Shown piece after piece: positions 62,042 through 64,000 of a stretch of 64,000 nt of DNA (position 1 is the stretch's first letter; every line of letters starts with the position of its first letter). A program made the translations under genes and the position numbers. The stretch lies in contig JANQJS010000049.1 in assembly GCA_028281535.1 (NCBI GenBank), positions 163,765 through 227,764 on the forward strand. The letters run 5' to 3'. Under the pieces are notes generated by a model. The model was not told the origin of the DNA. It did no database searches and worked only from the letters and a program-made list of their open reading frames with translations. Source of the stretch: Sedimentisphaerales bacterium (GTDB taxonomy: Bacteria > Planctomycetota > Phycisphaerae > Sedimentisphaerales > SM23-30).

Positions 62042-64000
<1,959 letters not shown>

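Overview
The window looks like chromosomal DNA of a planctomycete, most likely class Phycisphaerae (inference; no marker search could be run). The evidence is: an LEPLETRVLLT-type N-terminal motif on a giant secreted protein; PEP-CTERM tails (VPEPAT-GLG-RRRR); several proteins with dockerin-like Ca-binding doublets ending in an NWL-type helix although no cellulosome is visible; a prepilin-like protein of the kind abundant in Planctomycetes; and a 23S rRNA locus with tRNA-Ile and tRNA-Ala but no 16S upstream, an unlinked arrangement known in this phylum. G+C is roughly 40% by eye. Promoters close to the sigma70 consensus with exactly 17-bp spacers can be read before several genes and RNAs.

Layout. 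1-2200: pyrK and the start of pyrD (minus), preceded by a promoter-hairpins-terminator leader, then a small membrane/coiled-coil protein. 2300-14400: surface and sensing genes, comprising a PQQ-type sugar dehydrogenase with dockerin tag, a frameshifted PEP-CTERM remnant, a CHASE hybrid kinase, a 2252-aa propeller/lipase/SdrD-repeat protein and a lysyl oxidase-like protein. 14500-21700: larC, trxB, two unknown envelope proteins, sppA and an LpxR-like protein. 21800-28550 is a metabolic block: a structured leader RNA, then ilvN-ilvC, glpX, a GroES-like protein, pyrR, a terminator, pyrB-pyrC and a YacP-type nuclease. 28550-40550: unknown and lipoprotein genes, a periplasmic repeat protein with a hybrid kinase, tRNA-Leu, a FapA/DUF342-kinase-regulator operon whose kinase lacks the expected phospho-acceptor His, a HEAT-repeat protein and an HD-GYP/PilZ phosphodiesterase. 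40800-48060: hisI, a thioredoxin-like protein, and a duplicated minus-strand set of His-rich PEP-CTERM proteins, dockerin-tagged proteins, DUF2946-like small proteins and a pseudopilin. 48500-61200: accessory genes (metalloprotease, two paralogous membrane proteins around a chemotaxis receptor, a nucleotidyltransferase-HEPN protein, a beta-helix surface protein, SRPBCC and NTF2-like proteins, HNH nuclease, FkbM methyltransferase, MFS transporter and two acetyltransferases, one like AAC(6')). 61300-64000: rRNA promoters, tRNA-Ile, tRNA-Ala, boxA and a partial 23S gene.

How the genes work together. Pyrimidine synthesis is split between two loci (pyrK-pyrD and pyrR/pyrB-pyrC), each next to an intrinsic terminator that lies before the biosynthetic genes, which suggests attenuation. 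Branched-chain amino-acid genes follow a leader with two mutually exclusive helices, the best candidate here for an undescribed regulatory RNA. Many products are exported and carry one of two C-terminal tag types (PEP-CTERM or dockerin-like).
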